A DNA stretch of 64,000 nt from Albula goreensis (lineage: Eukaryota; Chordata; Actinopteri; Albuliformes; Albulidae), in NCBI GenBank assembly GCA_022829145.1, contig CM040746.1:26782832-26846831 (forward strand). Direction: 5' to 3'. Of the stretch, positions 14,001 to 25,750 are shown in pieces; the first letter of the stretch is position 1; each line of letters starts with the position of its first letter. The notes beneath the pieces were generated by a model, which made no database searches, was not told where the DNA came from, and saw nothing but the letters and a program-made list of their open reading frames with translations. The translations under genes were made by a program, and so were the position numbers.

Positions 14001-15253
14001 AGGCCTGCAGGTCTGTTATGTAATGTTTGAGAGAAGCAGAGATTCACCTGTGATTCTGCAAAACTCGGGAACAAGATCTACATTATGCTGGAGCACAACG
14101 ATGGAGAGAAGCTCAGGGTACATGTTTAAATAGTGTCTCAGATCTAGTATCTGTATTGCCATTTAGCTTATAATGGATATGGTTAGGATCTGGACTGGGT
14201 AAGCCTGATCCTAGATCAGTACTCCTATACAGAGACACAAAAAACTTCTGCCTCAGCACTCATTACCCAAATCTCTGTTATCCATTAACTTTTGTACTGT
14301 GTGTTTTGTGTACTGAAAATGTTTTGCATCTGATCTTACAATCAGAAGCAGCAGTTTAGCGCTGGTTTGTAGTGGAGGAATGGAAAGAGAGGGGTTGAGA
14401 GGACAGCTGAGGCTAAAATATTTCTCTCTCCAGGTTCATGCTTACATCATCAGCTCCCTGAAGAAGGAGATGCCAAGCGTGTTTGGGAAGGAGAACAAGA
14501 AGAAGGAGCTGATCGCTAATTTAGGGGAAATATATCTGAAGATTGAGAAAGAGCACTCGATATCCCCTGGGGATTTCCCTAATCTTAAGAAGATGCAGGT
14601 GAAAAAAAAAACTAAAAATGCTGGTTTTTTAGCTTGTCTAACAGGCTGTCACAGTTTTCTAGAAAGAAAATAAAATTCAATTAAATTGCTCCAATCCCTT
14701 CCCTTGTCTCTTTTGCGCTGCCATGCAGGAGATCCTGGCCGGACAGGACTTCACCAAATTCCAGTCGATGAAACCCAAGCTGCTGGAGTCAGTGGAGGAT
14801 ATGCTGGCCAATGACATCGCCAAGTTGATGACCATGGTCCGCCAAGAGGAGGCTGCCATGCCCAGCCAGGCGGTCAAGGGAGGGGCCTTTGAGGGCACCA
14901 TGAATGGCCCCTTTGGCCATGGGTACGGGGAGGGAGCGGGTGAGGGAATTGACGAGCTGGAGTGGGTGGTAGGCCGTGATAAGCCCTCCTATGATGAGAT
15001 CTTCTACACCCTCTCGCCTGTCAATGGTAAGGTTTCGGGTGCCATGGCCAAGAAGGAGATGGTGAAGTCCAAGCTGCCTAACACAGTGTTGGGGAAAATC
15101 TGGAAGCTGGCCGATGTGGATAAGGACGGCTTCCTAGATGATGAGGAGTTCGCCCTGGCCAACCACCTGATCAAGGTGAAGCTGGAGGGCCATGAGCTGC
15201 CCGCTGAGCTGCCTTCTCATCTTGTGCCCCCCTCCAAACGGGGCCAGGAGTAA
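1787..15253 (+). CDS. ehd1: EH domain-containing protein 1 (EHD1), 3' four coding exons, partial at the 5' end
   Basis: Coding exons: 1787-1884, 13514-13926, 14434-14598 and 14729-15253 (TAA), all with GT-AG borders and matching phases, giving 399 residues. Against about 534 for human EHD1, roughly the first 135 (N-terminal helices and P-loop) lie outside the window. Seen: G3 motif DTPG, switch segment [13 protein letters not shown]4 motif NKAD, the helical region, the linker [16 protein letters not shown], and a C-terminal EH domain with [18 protein letters not shown], which holds the conserved Trp and the Ca-binding EF loop. It ends [11 protein letters not shown], like EHD1 rather than EHD2 or EHD4. 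The family forms dynamin-like ATPase oligomers that tubulate endosomal membranes and bind NPF-motif proteins during receptor recycling. The visible part has no break. Which teleost duplicate (ehd1a or ehd1b) this is cannot be told. Confidence 0.96.
4974..5060. repeat. (CA)n microsatellite
   Basis: About 87 bp of almost pure CA dinucleotide, with a few interruptions (CATACA, CGCACA), in the large ehd1 intron. Apparent open frames across it on both strands are repeat artefacts. Confidence 0.97.
5987..6505. mobile_element. Non-autonomous hAT-like DNA transposon (519 bp)
   Basis: The left end reads TAGGGATGTGCA and the reverse complement of the right end reads TAGGGAGGGGCA, 10 of 12 identical. 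The flanking 8-mers are ATAAACAC (5979-5986) and ATGCACAC (6506-6513), a 6/8 match that fits a decayed 8-bp hAT target-site duplication. TCGAG-rich subterminal sequence (ACTCGAGTATTCG and similar) follows the left end. No transposase frame is present, so it would have been mobilised in trans. Family assignment rests on end sequence and TSD length only. Confidence 0.5.
9397..9440. repeat. Near-perfect inverted repeat / hairpin in ehd1 intron
   Basis: The arms AATGTACACCAGTT (9397-9410) and AACTGGTGTACATT (9427-9440) are perfectly complementary over 14 bp. Pairing continues inward (ATGTAT with ATACAC, one mismatch) to a 4-nt GTAG loop, for about 20 paired positions in 44 nt. It could form a cruciform or an intronic RNA hairpin. 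The stem is shorter than usual for a microRNA precursor. Confidence 0.85.
11659..12262. mobile_element. Degraded, rearranged Tc1/mariner relic
   Basis: The left end, from about 11659, resembles the terminal repeat of a common fish Tc1-like family (AGCACCCGAAAGTTTGTGAA). On the minus strand, 11814-12029 carries a decayed transposase C-terminal segment ([15 protein letters not shown] then CKEE, compare VHARxPSNxxxLKxFCKEEW of the family). Then about 12065-12262 on the plus strand resembles the catalytic-core segment around WGCFAASG and continues toward the Q-x-D-NDPKH region. The two pieces are in opposite orientation, so this is an inverted or nested relic, not one co-linear copy. No matching right terminal repeat was found. 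Confidence 0.7.
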
Positions 15254-17577
15254 AGAGGTGCCTGTGAAAGGCTGGAGGCAGAATGGGAATAAGGGGCAGT
15301 GTCTCTAAATGGGTTTATAAATTCTGTATTTGTGGGGAGTTGGGTTGTGTTGTTGGAGCAGGAAAGAGTGTGAATACAAGTGAGCAGGATGTGATTGCTG
15401 TAAGCAGGGTTAACAAAACAGGGTTAAGGCTGTATGCCCCGTGTCCAAAAACCAGAGCCAAACTGGAAATAAACATGCATGGTAAGCAAGTGGAGCTCCT
15501 TAGTTCCGGTTTGGCACCAGTGTGTGGATACATCAGTCATAACTCATGTTTCATTAACCCTGGTGCAAAGGGCCCCAGTAATTTGGATGACAGGGGGAGG
15601 GGATTCTTAGTGGGGGGGGTATATGTTGAAGAAACATTTACTGATGAATAATATAGTCCATAAAAGGAAAATGAAACCTAAGCTTTATAAGTTATTCTTT
15701 AGAATGGTTTTATCTACATTGTAATGTGACTATTTACATTTTTGTACTTCTTGAAGTGTATAATTTTATCTTCTTTCCTGTAATTGTACGAGATGCATTG
15801 TAATACTATGAGTCGGAAAAAATCCTGAAGCCAATAGAAGTCTAAGATTTAAATCACTCATTGGTTACTCTGCTGCTGAAAAATACATGAAAGAAAGAGT
15901 TTGATGTAGAGGCTTGCAATTGAGGTTGGTAATAGGCAAAATGTATCAAATTGGGACAGTATTGTACTCTTACTCCTGTGCATTCCTGGCTGTGTAGTTG
16001 GATTCCATTCCAGTATGGCTCTCTCTAATTGGATACGATGGACCATAAATGTCTCATTCCTGAATCTGGGTCATCATCATTCCTGAGTTAAATTTCAGAT
16101 GGTGATCCAGGTCTCTCCCAACTCTCACACACAGTCAGAGCAAGAGTGTTAGAGGATTATTAGTCCTTTATTTTGGGACAGATTTGAGATCACTGTTGCT
16201 CAGGGGAACATGGGGGATTGTTGAAGCATTTTAGAATTTAGTAATGTAGACCAGAGTTATACAGTGCAGCTTTCAGTTGAGCCAAAATAACAAACGAGTT
16301 CAGGAGAGTGATGATGCCCTTCAGGGGTTAACTCCAGGTACAAAGTTGAAGTAGGGTGTTCGAACAAATAGTGGTTGTAGTGAATGGAATAGCTGTGAAT
16401 CCACTGAGTAGCATAACTTTATTTGCAGGCGTGTAACTCATCTGTTGAAGGGTGAACATGTCTTGCTAATGTTTTGCAACACAAACCTTTAAGTCATAAG
16501 TAAACATCTCCACTTCTTTGACACATTGACATACATTTGATGCCAGTTAAAAAGGTTACTGTTCTGTATGATTGGCCAGTTACTTTTGTTTGTATAAAAG
16601 GAGAAATAACATGGTTTTACTTGTGGTAGGTGGTAATCTGCTTTACTAGTAACATCACACTTGTGTATAGACAAAAATGTATTTTCACAGGGTGAGGTGT
16701 AAATTGACCAATAATAACAAGGGAAGATGATCCTCTGGTGGTTTTTCTTCCTTCAATATTATTTGTTTTGCTGTCAAGTACGTTCTGAGAAAACACATTT
16801 ATTAGCAAGTTTATATTTGTTCTGAGAAAATTGAATATGTATTTTTGTCCACATAGTCTTCCATTGTGTTTCCAGACTCCCAGAAATTGGAAATGTTAAG
16901 AGATCAGAAAGGTTGCTGTCATGCAGCAGTTTGGTGTGAGCTATTTTATAAGCCTTTGTCAACATTTTTTGCAGTTTAGTTTAACACTTTGTGGCTTTGA
17001 TTCGTTTTGTGTGAGCCAGCTGCAGATGGTCAATTTTAACAATACACAAACTGCCCTAAAGCCGAAATCTGCATCCTCTGTACAGTAGCATCTGGATGTT
17101 TTGTAGAAGAGTGAAGGATGAGCTATCCACATAGGTTGTCTGGCTTTTAGATGAATGCAATATGTAGAATGTTATAAAGCCTGCTTTCAAGTTTGCTTTC
17201 TGTGTGAATATTATTTCTCATTGTAATCCCCTAATGAAGATTTTTTTCTGGTGATGTTTAGGGGTACCAAGAGAGCTTGTTTACCTGATTTCTAAGTATT
17301 TTATAAAGCAATGTATTCTCTGAACTATATGATGAGGTCATTGGTGCAAGTCTTGGAGCTAGGATTCCTGGGCCAGCTGATGCCACATGCCTTGTCTGGA
17401 TTCAATCACTCCATTCAATTCAAACAACCTGCTTTGTTTAGAGTCGCACAAGTCATGTATTTAAAGAGAAAAAAGTGCCTCAATGCCAAAAGCTTTACAC
17501 CCATCCTCTATAAATACTGTGCATATGTATATTGTTTTTTGTCTTTATTTTTAAATAAAATTCACTACAAGACATTA
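15254..17577 (+). other. ehd1: Probable ehd1 3' UTR
   Basis: No coding feature follows the TAA. A short G-rich patch lies near 15590-15620. A first AATAAA occurs at 15468-15473 and a stronger candidate at 17554-17559, the latter in an A/T-rich setting and followed by GT-rich sequence. The 3' end is inferred from these signals only. Confidence 0.5.
17554..17559 (+). promoter_or_regulatory. ehd1: Candidate polyadenylation signal of ehd1
   Basis: AATAAA about 2.3 kb after the stop codon, followed within 40 bp by a T/G-rich stretch, as expected for a cleavage site. The earlier AATAAA at 15468 would give a short alternative 3' UTR. Confidence 0.5.
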
Positions 17578-20500
17578 CGTTTGGATTCTGTTTGTTCATA
17601 TAAACTCATCTGTTTCTATGTTGTACATGTAGTGTTGATTATGTACTGCTTGTGTACAGGTGTGAAAGAGAGAAACTTTTTTCTTTCTGAGTTCTGTCAC
17701 CCCAGAGATTTTTTTTTTTTAACCCATAATGATTGTGATGTATTGCATCCCATTCATCCCCCCATTGTATTTGCTCAGCACAGATGCCAGGCTGCTGGAT
17801 ACAAACATGAGCCCCATGCTGCTTTAACGGCAACTGTTTGGAGTCAAAGCCACTGGCTCATTTAACATTTGGCTCTTTAGTTCAGTGACTCACTGAATAT
17901 TTGGCACTTGAAAGACATGCCTGTATACTGTGAGTTTCTCATCAGGATAACTTTATGTCAGGGTGTTGTGGAAAGTTAAAATACCTGCAGCTTGGTAATG
18001 AGGATGATGGTAGTACTGAGCACAATTATCAAGGTAGCATTATGTGTTGCTAGCTTTGTTCAATTCTACCTGGTCAGCCTAAATCAGGACTTCAGTACTT
18101 AATATCACTTTATTACTTCATGCATTTAGATATGCAAATTAATTGAATAATGCATTCTAGTTCACAGTTCATCATGGCTCTTGGGGAAGAAAATATCACG
18201 TTTCAGTTGGATATCTGTTCAGTAATATCAGGTCAAATTGAGGCAATGTACTAACCTGAACAGAACTTACTCATTGGAAAATATTTAACTGTTGTCTGTT
18301 TTTTGACTCAGACACTTGGCCATCTTGTGGTTGGTGTGAAAATAGTGGACATAGTGAGTATGATGAATGAATCACAAATGAGTCAACTCAGTGAAAAAAT
18401 GTGCTCACCTCTAAAAAAGAACAAGAGTGCGGTATGGGTCTTGTAAATGTCAGCACTGTTATGCCAGCCCTCCCTTCTATGTACAGTGTCTTGTAAGCAT
18501 GTCTGAGCACGTTTGTATGTGCACAGCACAGAACAGCGTTGCTGTAAGCAGTGCATACACACATATAGTTGAAACGTTAGTAGTTAATGATTTTATTTGG
18601 TATTTTATTGTTTCTATGGCAGCATAAATATTGTCTTCCTCAGCCATTTGAACTGTCTCTGTATCTTTCACCATCTTACGGTATTTCCCTATCTGTCCCG
18701 TGTCTCCTGTCAAACCAGTTGTTCATGTTCTAACCAACCCTGCCATGACAACAGTTAGTCTTTTCCCAGAGCTTCATGTGACCCCTTGCCACTATAAATG
18801 ATCTGATCAGTGCCTTTGCTAACAAAAATCTGACTTCAAACACGTTCGTTTCTACTTCAAAATGGAGAACATTTCTTTCCTTGAATATTCCCCTGGTTTA
18901 GGGTGCCCTCTCCTGTCCTAAATTGTTACTGCAACATGTATTGTCACCTGTTGCATAAGTGTCTTAAATATTTTGCTAAACTTTGTAGCAGGGTTATGAG
19001 CATTATATCTAATGTGTGGAAACAGAAGTACAGTTTGATATGTTTGATCTTCCATAGATAAATCTGATAACTCATTGTTTTTAGCTGACAGACGGACCAT
19101 GGTCCCTCATTATGATCAGATACATTTGATGCCTCTAGCAAAAAAAAAATAAATAAATGATGTAATTGTTAATAAGAATAGTTAATGTATTTAAGTGCTG
19201 GTGATGATATTAAAATATAGGCCATGTGATCAGTGTTGCTCAGGGAGGAAGAGTGGAAGTCTACAGAATAGTCCCGTCCTGAGCAGAGCCACAGCTCTGG
19301 CTTATGGGGCTCCTGTGGTATGCCTGTGCTGCTGCACAGGATGTGTCACCCAGCAGGGCAGTGAATGTTCATCTAATTATCTGCAGGGTCAAAGGGAAGT
19401 GGTTGTTTGCTTAACCTGGGAGGTGTATGTGTGCTTGTTTATGCACTACAAAGTTGACAATTTTACGGCACAGGTTTGTCCCTTGGTGAATGGTGAATAT
19501 ATGTAAGTTGAGATAAAATGGCTTTGAGCTGTAATAAAAATACAGGAATCTATGGTGTTCAGTTGTTTCTCAGAAAATAAACATACGTTTTGAATGTATG
19601 TTTTCAGAATAGCATTATTTTAAGCCATCTTATTATTGCCATGCTTGGGGAAGAGTTTATAATGGACAGGTCGTTCCAATGCTGGGGTGCAGTGCCCTCT
19701 TGTATATAACAAAGAGGGTAATTAGTTTTTAATATCCAGCAATGGTGGCATTTTGCCTGTATAGTTGGATAGATGAACAGAGGTTTCAATAGCCAAATCC
19801 CTTAGCCATGCCCTAGGTACATGCCTGTGGGTAATAATGAATCATGGTCTGGGATACTACTGAGGTCAAAAATGCAGAAATGCCCCCTCTTTTTTTAAGA
19901 ATTATAGTAATTGGTTTTTGTGTGATCTGCTGGTCCTGGAAATCCCATCTCTTACAGTTTGTCCTCTCAACCAGCACCTTTGAAGAGCAGATTCTTCTTT
20001 CCCTGTTCCAAAGCTCTTAGTCTCTTAATCAAGTGCAATAATTAAGTAATTTAAAATAAAGCCCCAGATTGTAACATCAGCAGGGTATTTCACAGAACAT
20101 TAAAGAGGGAGTCAGTCTATATTTTATATACTTTGGAGAACACAGGAATTCTTAATTATATTACACTCGGTTGAAAATATTTATTAGTACATGTAACAAT
20201 TGAGAATATGTATTAAAATCAATTTACTTCTGTCGATTATGAAGTAAATAAGAGAGGGATGGTAGGTAGCCAGATGTCTCAGTTTTATTGCAGTTATAAT
20301 TCTCAGTTTCTTCCAGCAGATGTCAGCCCTGTTAAACTTTGGAGATTACTTGCAGCCATTCCTACCACTAGGCCGCCATAGTGTTAATGAATCTGGGAGT
20401 AATTGTGTAGTATCATATATGATACTACTTGTCTAAAAGGTTTCAGATCATGATGAAAAGAATAAATGAGTAACCTTTGAATTAACCTGTGTTTTAGGGG

Positions 20501-22725
20501 GTGATGACCTGTTGGCCTTGAATAGCACTGATACAGAACTGACCTTTTGGTACAATATTCCACCACACTAAATCTGTTTCTGTTTTTAGGATAAAGTTGT
20601 TCACGTCCATTTTTTACAAGCGAATGCTTCTGGTCTACAGACACATATAATGGCCTTTGTTGTTTAAAGGCCTGTGAGAACCCAATATTGAAGGTCCTTA
20701 ACATATACATATTTGTTCATTTTTTGTGTGGAATCTGAGTGAAATCTAAGGAGAAAAAATAGCAACCCTTATTTGATGTTCTTTTCAGACAGGGCCGATG
20801 CACTGTTTAAGAAAAAGTATAATAATGAATAATGTATGTATATACAAAAACTATAAAATGAATATCTTTCCTTGTATTACATTCTCATCTTGTAGGGTTA
20901 CACTCCTCCCTACTCCCACTCTGCCCTGATTCCCAATAGATGGGTCAATACTGACTAGAAAATATGTGTGGAAAACAAGTAATCAAATATGTTTTCATGT
21001 GAAACTTCATCCTGAGTAGTCATGTAGTACATCATTATATGAAAGTATTTTGAGCTCACATATTTACTAAAACAGTCTGTTCTACAATTATCAGTCATTT
21101 CACAAGACCTATGTAGCAAAGATACTTGTCACTGTCTTGCTAATGCAGCTGTGCTTGCTTTGCATCACTGCCATTGCAAAATCTGCCTGGAGATATAAAT
21201 ACCTTTACTTGTTATTGTGTTGCTTGTCAGCCTAACAATGGCGCTTGCAATTACACTGGCAGCAGAGACCCCCTAGCAGCCCCTCTTAACCCTATTCCAA
21301 AATGATGACTTCCAGATCTAGAGCCAGTGTGCTGGTGCCAGAATGGCCAACCATGTGTGAAGTGAGAGCAATCATATGTCCTCTTCTATCTATACCCCTT
21401 AACACCCACTCTTTAAAGCCCTGCAGTGTCCCCTCCCATCTCTCTCTTTGTATGTCTCTTGTCCACCTGACACACTGACCCTGGCTGTTGCATCAGTGGT
21501 GCGGTTATATAACAGAGCAATGTGTAAGACAGTGCCATATCTGACAGGGAGATGCAAGCTTTGAGGCAGTACGCCTACATGATATTGATGACCCAAGGGG
21601 CTTATTTATTTGTTTACTTCAAGTATTCAGTGCTCCTATTCAAAACAGCAAAAGTAATTTTCACCTTAGCTTTTGGTAACAAAACAGATATATATCACAA
21701 AGTAACAAACACACAAACAAATCGGTAAATACCCAGGGGAATGTACAAACACTGTCACGGCAGTGTTGACAAGCTTTTTTTGGTTCCAGAATCCAAGAAT
21801 GTAACATCTTCTATTAATTGTAATCATATGCCTATTTTTCTCTCTTTATTTTAGTTGATAATTGTAAGAACACATACAAAACTGCAATACACACATGAAT
21901 AACATTAAGCAAAATGGAGAGAGGTCCATTCTTGAGCTTAATACATCTTAAAACCGTTCATGTAATAATGAAAGTCTCTGAATATCAATGTCAGAATTTC
22001 TCTGTTACCTTTCCTTCAATATTAAATATGTCCTATCCTCCTAGCGAAACACAGAGGCATCAGGCTGGAAAAAAAAGGAAGTTACAATCTGACTGCACCA
22101 TCATGAGGGGTGATGCGTTGAGCACAGCATCACTCAGGGAGGGAAGGTGTCATTCAGACAGCCATACCTCCCCTGATGCCCTGTTTTGTACAGTCCTTTC
22201 TGAAACCTGTGTACCTTTGTTTGTGGCGGTTAATTTGGCTCAGAAGGTTGTTCTTTTGATCACAGCTTAAAAATGAATATATTTAATAATGGTGAATCAC
22301 ATATTATTCTGATCAGAAAACATTTTGAACACTTTACAAGAATGATTGATTTGTTTATTTTAACTGCTGCCTTTGAAATGTCTCAAGCAATTGCTGGGGC
22401 TCTAAGTCATAAACTGTTTCAAAGTTAGAGTGTAGTGTGGGTGTAGGTGCATGTGAAAGTAAGCTATGAGTTTCCTGGAGGAGCAAGAGACATAGGGCAA
22501 CAAATGACACAGTGGAGAGGGAATACAGGAATCACATAAGTATGTATGAATGCAGGCTAATTTGAAATTATGTTTTGATCTGGCACACAGTGAGAAATTG
22601 CAAATGTAATGAACATACACACAATAACAACAGAACAAGGGCATTGATGGAGTTACAAAACAATATAAAAATCACAAATATGTGTAACAAACAACAAAAC
22701 AAAGGATTAAAAGGACCAAACTCTG
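17578..22725. other. Intergenic region between ehd1 and the LC3-like gene
   Basis: No exon with family features is seen on either strand. The region is AT-rich and holds short A-runs (19140-19149), a 22-bp perfect palindrome at 20407-20428 and no recognisable complete transposon. It separates the 3' ends of two convergent genes (ehd1 on + and the LC3-like gene on -). Confidence 0.6.
20407..20428. repeat. Perfect 22-bp palindrome
   Basis: The half-site GTAGTATCATA is followed immediately by its exact reverse complement, with no spacer. It lies in intergenic sequence with no gene nearby. It may be the core of a decayed palindromic element or a chance palindrome. Confidence 0.85.
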
Positions 22726-22731
22726 TTTATT
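22726..22731 (-). promoter_or_regulatory. Candidate polyadenylation signal of the LC3-like gene
   Basis: TTTATT on the plus strand reads AATAAA on the minus strand, about 0.8 kb downstream of the TGA at 23525-23527. The stretch between (22732-23524) is the likely 3' UTR and shows nothing else notable. Confidence 0.4.
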
Positions 22732-23524
22732 TAAAGTTGTTCAATATTTGACATTGGGCATCAGAATTACACAGCCAGGTGGACATACAGTTACAATGAG
22801 GGTACGCTGTGATAAAATAGCTGACAAAAGCTCTGGATTTCCATCAGTGAAATGGAGAGAAAATGAGGCTCAAAGAGTGGGAATGAGGGTTTGAGACTTT
22901 GTGCTGATACTTTTTGTGTGTCCAACCATGGTCCAGCCTGGGGACCGCCTGACTTTACCCTGCCTCCTCTCACTCTCTCTTTGTCTTCACTGACAGATTG
23001 AGCTTCACCACACCACAGAGCCAATCTGAGCCTTTTGTTTTAGCCACAACATCAAGGATGGAAATAATATCACGAATGTAAAGGGAAAACCACAGAGGAA
23101 ATGACACCAATTTCATTAAATTAGCTTTACAAGGAGTAATTCTAATTGACAAATATATATGACAAGATTCTGTCATGTAGAGGTAATTTATATTTTACAG
23201 GGAAATTGCATTTAACGGCATTCATTGAATATCATTGAATATTTAAACATAAAATATGGCACCCTTCAATGAAACTTATTATTTCTCAATAATATATAAA
23301 TAATGTCAATCAATAAATGAGGGGTATCATTTGAGAGGTCTCTGATTTGTGATATCATCTATATTACCATGCTGACGCCATCCACAGTCAACTGGAGAGT
23401 ATCTTTTAAAATAAATACATCTCAAAGAGAAAAAAAGAAACACAATCCAATTGTCGTTTCATTATCCCTCTTGAGTGGAGTGCTCTGTAGTTGAAAAAGC
23501 TGTCATTTGGCTGTTTCCAGAAAG

Positions 23525-25274
23525 TCAGCAGGGAGCCGCCCCCCTTGTCTCCCCACCAAACATGTCCTGGGAGGCATAGGTCATGTACAGAAAACCATCC
23601 GGGTCTCTGTACTGTGAGTACACCTCCCCCATGCTGGCTGACATGCAGGACATACTCCGCTCTGACACCAGGAGATACAATGCCTGGGTGGGATCCAGGT
23701 CAATCTTACTCCTGATGAGGACAGAAAACAGAGAGGAGTGAGCAAGTCGTGGAGTGGAGGGTTCAACCCTTTGGCTAAGACATATCTAGTCAAAATTGCT
23801 CACAGGTGCTGCTTTTCATTTACATTGTCATTGTTGTATTTCGTAATTGCCACTCAACTGCTTGGATGGTGTGTTTCTTAGAAAATTTGTGGCATTACAC
23901 CCTCAGTTAACTGGGGAAAGCTCCTTTCATTAATCAGCAAATAAAACCCCAACTTCTTATTCAAGAGCAAACTAAATGTAGGAGAATAACTGATGATGGA
24001 GGAAAAGATAAGGTTTGTTCTTATTGACAAGAACAGAAAATTGACAGACATGGACAGAGAGAAAGAGACAAACTGTGAAGTGAAGGAGTAAGAGTTAGGA
24101 GGAAAGGGAGGATAACTGTCTGCACAGAGGGAAGCAGGGGCTTGGAAGAGAGTTAACAAAAACAGTGTAAAAGGGGGATGAAGAGTTCATAAGAGGTTGA
24201 CTCAGACCAGGGATTAAGACAGAGAAATTCAAGACTCATACTGGGACAAACAAAGAGGATGGGAGTAGGAGACAAAGACTGAAGGAGACTGATGGTGAGA
24301 AAGAATGGAATGCACACACTCACTCAAAAATAGGGGTACAGAAAGTCTAATGTTCAGAAGGACAACAAGGGTGGGGGTGATGTGTATATTCACATAAACA
24401 CACACACACACCCTTAAACACAAACACACTATAGTGTTATGAGCAATGAACTCACCGCAGCAAAGCAAGAAATTGTCCCATGGTGAGCTCAAAGGGAACA
24501 AGGAACTTGGTCTTATCTAGCAGAGGAAGGTGTCTCTCGCGAATATATCGCTCCACAATTACCTGAATATACACCACACAGATTTCCAAGAAAAGACAAT
24601 GTAATTCAGATGAAGTCATGGCAAATTTGCAGGTCACATCAGATATACAATGCTTTGTTTTTCTGTTAAAACAGTTTATGGTTTGTAGCATTTTATTGTA
24701 TTTTTCTGTTCTATCTCTCTTCTGCCATACCCAGAATGTAAAACATGACAGAAAATTATCAGGAAAAGAGTATGAAAAGTTAAAATAAGTGCTAATGCTG
24801 AAGCAAGGTAAATAAAGATGACTGACCGGAAGTTTATTGGGAAATTTTGAACGAATACTGAAGACTTCATTTTTTCTGGTTGCTAGAATAGTCAAAGGAA
24901 AAAAGACATAGCTAGAATTCTAAGAAAAACAACAATGGTTAAAAAAAAAACACGTAACAATTAAAGATTTCTGAACTGTAGGTCAATTTGATTCTTGTCA
25001 TCATGATTCAATGTAACTAACATCTGTGGCCCATAATGTTTAGAATAGTTACAAGGCTTTAAAACGATGGCAGCAAGCAGATGCTCATATCGAGATGTCG
25101 GTATCGGGGGGCAGCTTTAGTAACACTGATTTCTGTCCCATCTCCCAGCCCTACTTGTAACATGTCTTAGTTTTCATAACAGAATGCAATAAAACCAACA
25201 ATAAGGCGCTACATACCCAGGCATTTTCTCTGCTTGAAGGGTTTTAGTTCCTGTGATTTCTCGAAGGGAGGCAT
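23525..25274 (-). CDS. map1lc3cl: LC3C-type microtubule-associated protein 1 light chain 3 (ATG8 family), complete
   Basis: Four coding exons on the minus strand: 25274-25217, 24882-24827, 24562-24456 and 23711-23525 (TGA), in phase, encoding 135 aa. The N-terminus MPPFEKSQELKPFKQRKCL and the following FPNKLPVIVERY resemble human LC3C (MPPP...PFKQRKSL) more than LC3A or LC3B. The ubiquitin-like fold retains LDKTKFLVP and the LLR arginine, which line the LIR-docking site, and DGFLYMTYASQ. Gly126 (FG, then GETRGAAPC) is where ATG4 would cleave before lipidation to phosphatidylethanolamine. The 9-residue tail is shorter than in human LC3C. The family marks autophagosome membranes and recruits cargo receptors. 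It could be annotated map1lc3c or the teleost paralogue map1lc3cl, and I cannot decide firmly between them. The start is set by the LC3C-like N-terminus. Confidence 0.9.
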
Positions 25275-25500
25275 GTTTCTGTGCGACGGGGTGTTCGGTG
25301 GTAGATGCGGCTGAGTGCGCGGTTAGCGTCGCGGCTGCCTCGCCCAGGCTGACTGATTGTCCCCTCGGGTGGAAGTTTGCACAAGCCCCACTGAGCCGCA
25401 AGCGGAGCAGGCATTTATAGTTGCTTAGGCTGGGAAGAGGGCGGGGAAGGATTGCATGGTTGGAGGTCAGAAAGTTACTAACTTGCAAAAACGACATAAA
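25275..25500 (-). promoter_or_regulatory. GC-rich 5' UTR/promoter of the LC3-like gene
   Basis: About 225 bp upstream of the ATG at 25274 are GC- and CpG-richer than the surroundings (GTGCGCGGTTAGCGTCGCGG and a GGGCGGGG box near 25440). That pattern fits a CpG-island promoter. The transcription start is not determined. Confidence 0.45.
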
Positions 25501-25639
25501 ACACGAGGATGCGTACACAACACTTATTCATGGTGAGTGCTTGGTCATGGCAGCTTCACACTTAACATGTACTTGCTAGCTGAACCTTCAGGCCACTCTG
25601 GCCCCATATAAGTTTTACCACAGCAACCCTTCATCAAGG

Positions 25640-25640
<1 letters not shown>

Positions 25641-25694
<54 letters not shown>

Positions 25695-25750
25695 GAATGA
25701 ATGAATCTGAATGAATGAATGAATGAATGAATGAATGAATGAATGAATGA
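25641..25750. repeat. Compound tetranucleotide microsatellite (CTAT)n-(GAAT)n
   Basis: About 13 copies of CTAT (25641-25694) run directly into about 14 copies of GAAT (25695-25750, one interruption). It lies upstream of the LC3-like gene. Confidence 0.97.

Noticed and set aside
15590-15620. G-rich patch in the ehd1 3' UTR as a G-quadruplex
   Set aside because: The runs GGGGG, GGGG and GGGGGGGG give three blocks with a 9-nt loop, which does not meet the usual four-run, short-loop pattern.
1885-25500. Possible mir-192/mir-194 cluster, which lies close to EHD1 in human
   Set aside because: I looked by eye for both mature sequences on both strands of this region and found neither. The cluster is either elsewhere or left of the window.
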